From positions 409,501 through 473,500 of the forward strand of contig JASJOG010000197.1 of the NCBI GenBank assembly GCA_030142905.1: a stretch of 64,000 nt of DNA, written 5' to 3'. Under the pieces are notes generated by a model. That model had not been told where the DNA came from and did not search any database. It worked only from the letters and a program-made list of their open reading frames with translations. Numbering within the stretch: position 1 is the stretch's first letter; every line of letters starts with the position of its first letter. The DNA is from Heliopora coerulea (taxonomy: Eukaryota > Cnidaria > Anthozoa > Scleralcyonacea > Helioporidae). The position numbers and the translations under genes were made by a program. Positions 63,221-64,000 of this stretch are shown piece after piece.

Positions 63221-64000
63221 CAAATGTGCCACGATCATCCAAGAATTTTGATAGTTACGCCTACTCCTTCACAAAGCTATATGTCATTCGATGTTGCCTT
63301 TAGTCATATTGGTCATCAGCTAACTGTAAGTACTTTCTAGGTAAATAATTGACGAGAATTTAAACCTAAGTTAAAGTTTTTTGATAACTGTTATTTTCTC
63401 AGTTGATGATAATACAACCGTCCCAGTAAATAAAAATTGCTCTGCCTTCTTCATCACATTCTAGAAGTGTTTTTCCACTGTTATACATGAACGTTTTCCT
63501 TAGGGTGGGTTAACTGAATAACTACAGATATCATTTTAAAATATCGCCTCATAGAAAACGGAGAAGTGCGTTGAAAAAACCGTCGAGACAAAGCCGAGTC
63601 TGAATTGTAATCAATCTACGCACCAAGTACTAAACATGTCACTTAAGAAAATTCGTAAACAGTAGACCCATAACAAACTAGTCTCCACGTAGATACATTT
63701 AACCTTTTCCGTCCGTATCCGACTTTTTAATTTTACTCTGGCTAACGCCAGACAGTGGAGTAAAGAGTTCCGTGCTGTTGGAGGACACATAATCGAAGAT
63801 GTACCGACAAGCTATTTGACACATGCTCTCGTAGTCTGCGTTACTGTGGTGTCGATTAACTTAATGGACACAGTGGTGACGTGGACTTGTTGCACGGATC
63901 GCATTCGTGTACCATTTTCTTTTCTCTTCTTTTTTTTCAAATTCCTAAGTCTACAGTTCATACAAAAACATTCCAACCACGGCGAGGTAATATTAAGATA
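63221..64000. other. Unassigned DNA
   Basis: No gene or repeat can be supported. Open frames are below 60 codons. Confidence 0.4.

Overview
The window looks like a repeat-rich, AT-rich metazoan chromosome segment, most likely from a cnidarian and perhaps an anthozoan. This rests on the mix of R2-like and CR1/jockey-like LINEs, Penelope-like retroelements with GIY-YIG domains, tRNA-derived SINEs, hAT, Tc1 and pogo-type DNA transposons and a Polinton, plus two immunoglobulin-type exons with canonical splice sites. No rRNA, canonical tRNA or operon-like cellular genes are visible. The only traces of host genes are the two Ig-domain exons on the minus strand (6190-6435 and 16863-17156); the second carries an in-frame stop.

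Layout. 1-5750: dispersed repeats, a decayed R2-like LINE, a purine microsatellite and a dead Tc1 element with both terminal repeats. 8005-15540: a minus-strand LINE with intact ORF1 and broken ORF2, split by a 3.1-kb hAT element flanked by a perfect 8-bp target duplication. 16-30 kb: Ig exon, SINE-like units, second copies of two repeats seen at the left end, a pogo-type transposon carrying a HIRAN-like frame, a Penelope fragment, MITEs and a second HIRAN-like frame. 30-34.3 kb: a 10-bp satellite interrupted by a LINE fragment, then about 1.5 kb of tetranucleotide-type microsatellite. 35-35.8 kb: another Penelope fragment holding a small hAT MITE. 50-64 kb: MITEs, a nearly full-length decayed Penelope-like element with inverted terminal repeats, a second Penelope-like region bounded by identical 133-bp repeats, and SINE-like palindromes.

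The main feature is a 14.2-kb Polinton/Maverick (adintovirus-like) element at 35896-50137 with 399-bp terminal inverted repeats that differ at one base. It encodes a chromodomain retroviral-type integrase, an A32-like packaging ATPase, a candidate major capsid protein, a protein-primed family B DNA polymerase, several small membrane or coiled-coil proteins, a probable LamG-like lectin, a probably N-myristoylated protein and a small SAP plus NUMOD1-like protein. Integrase and ATPase are open. The polymerase has two in-frame stops, the capsid gene one frameshift, a membrane-protein gene two frameshifts and a stop, and one small gene a frameshift, so the copy is probably not autonomous despite its near-identical termini. 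No adenain-like protease was found.

The most unusual signals are inside this element. Almost every gene begins at an AT-rich box fused to its start codon (TATAAATAAATG and variants), resembling poxvirus late promoters. Perfect hairpins followed by T-tracts sit between genes. Many tiny GC-rich hairpins with GAA/TTC-type loops are scattered through coding and non-coding parts. Together these suggest a virus-like, self-contained expression programme inside an animal-genome transposon.
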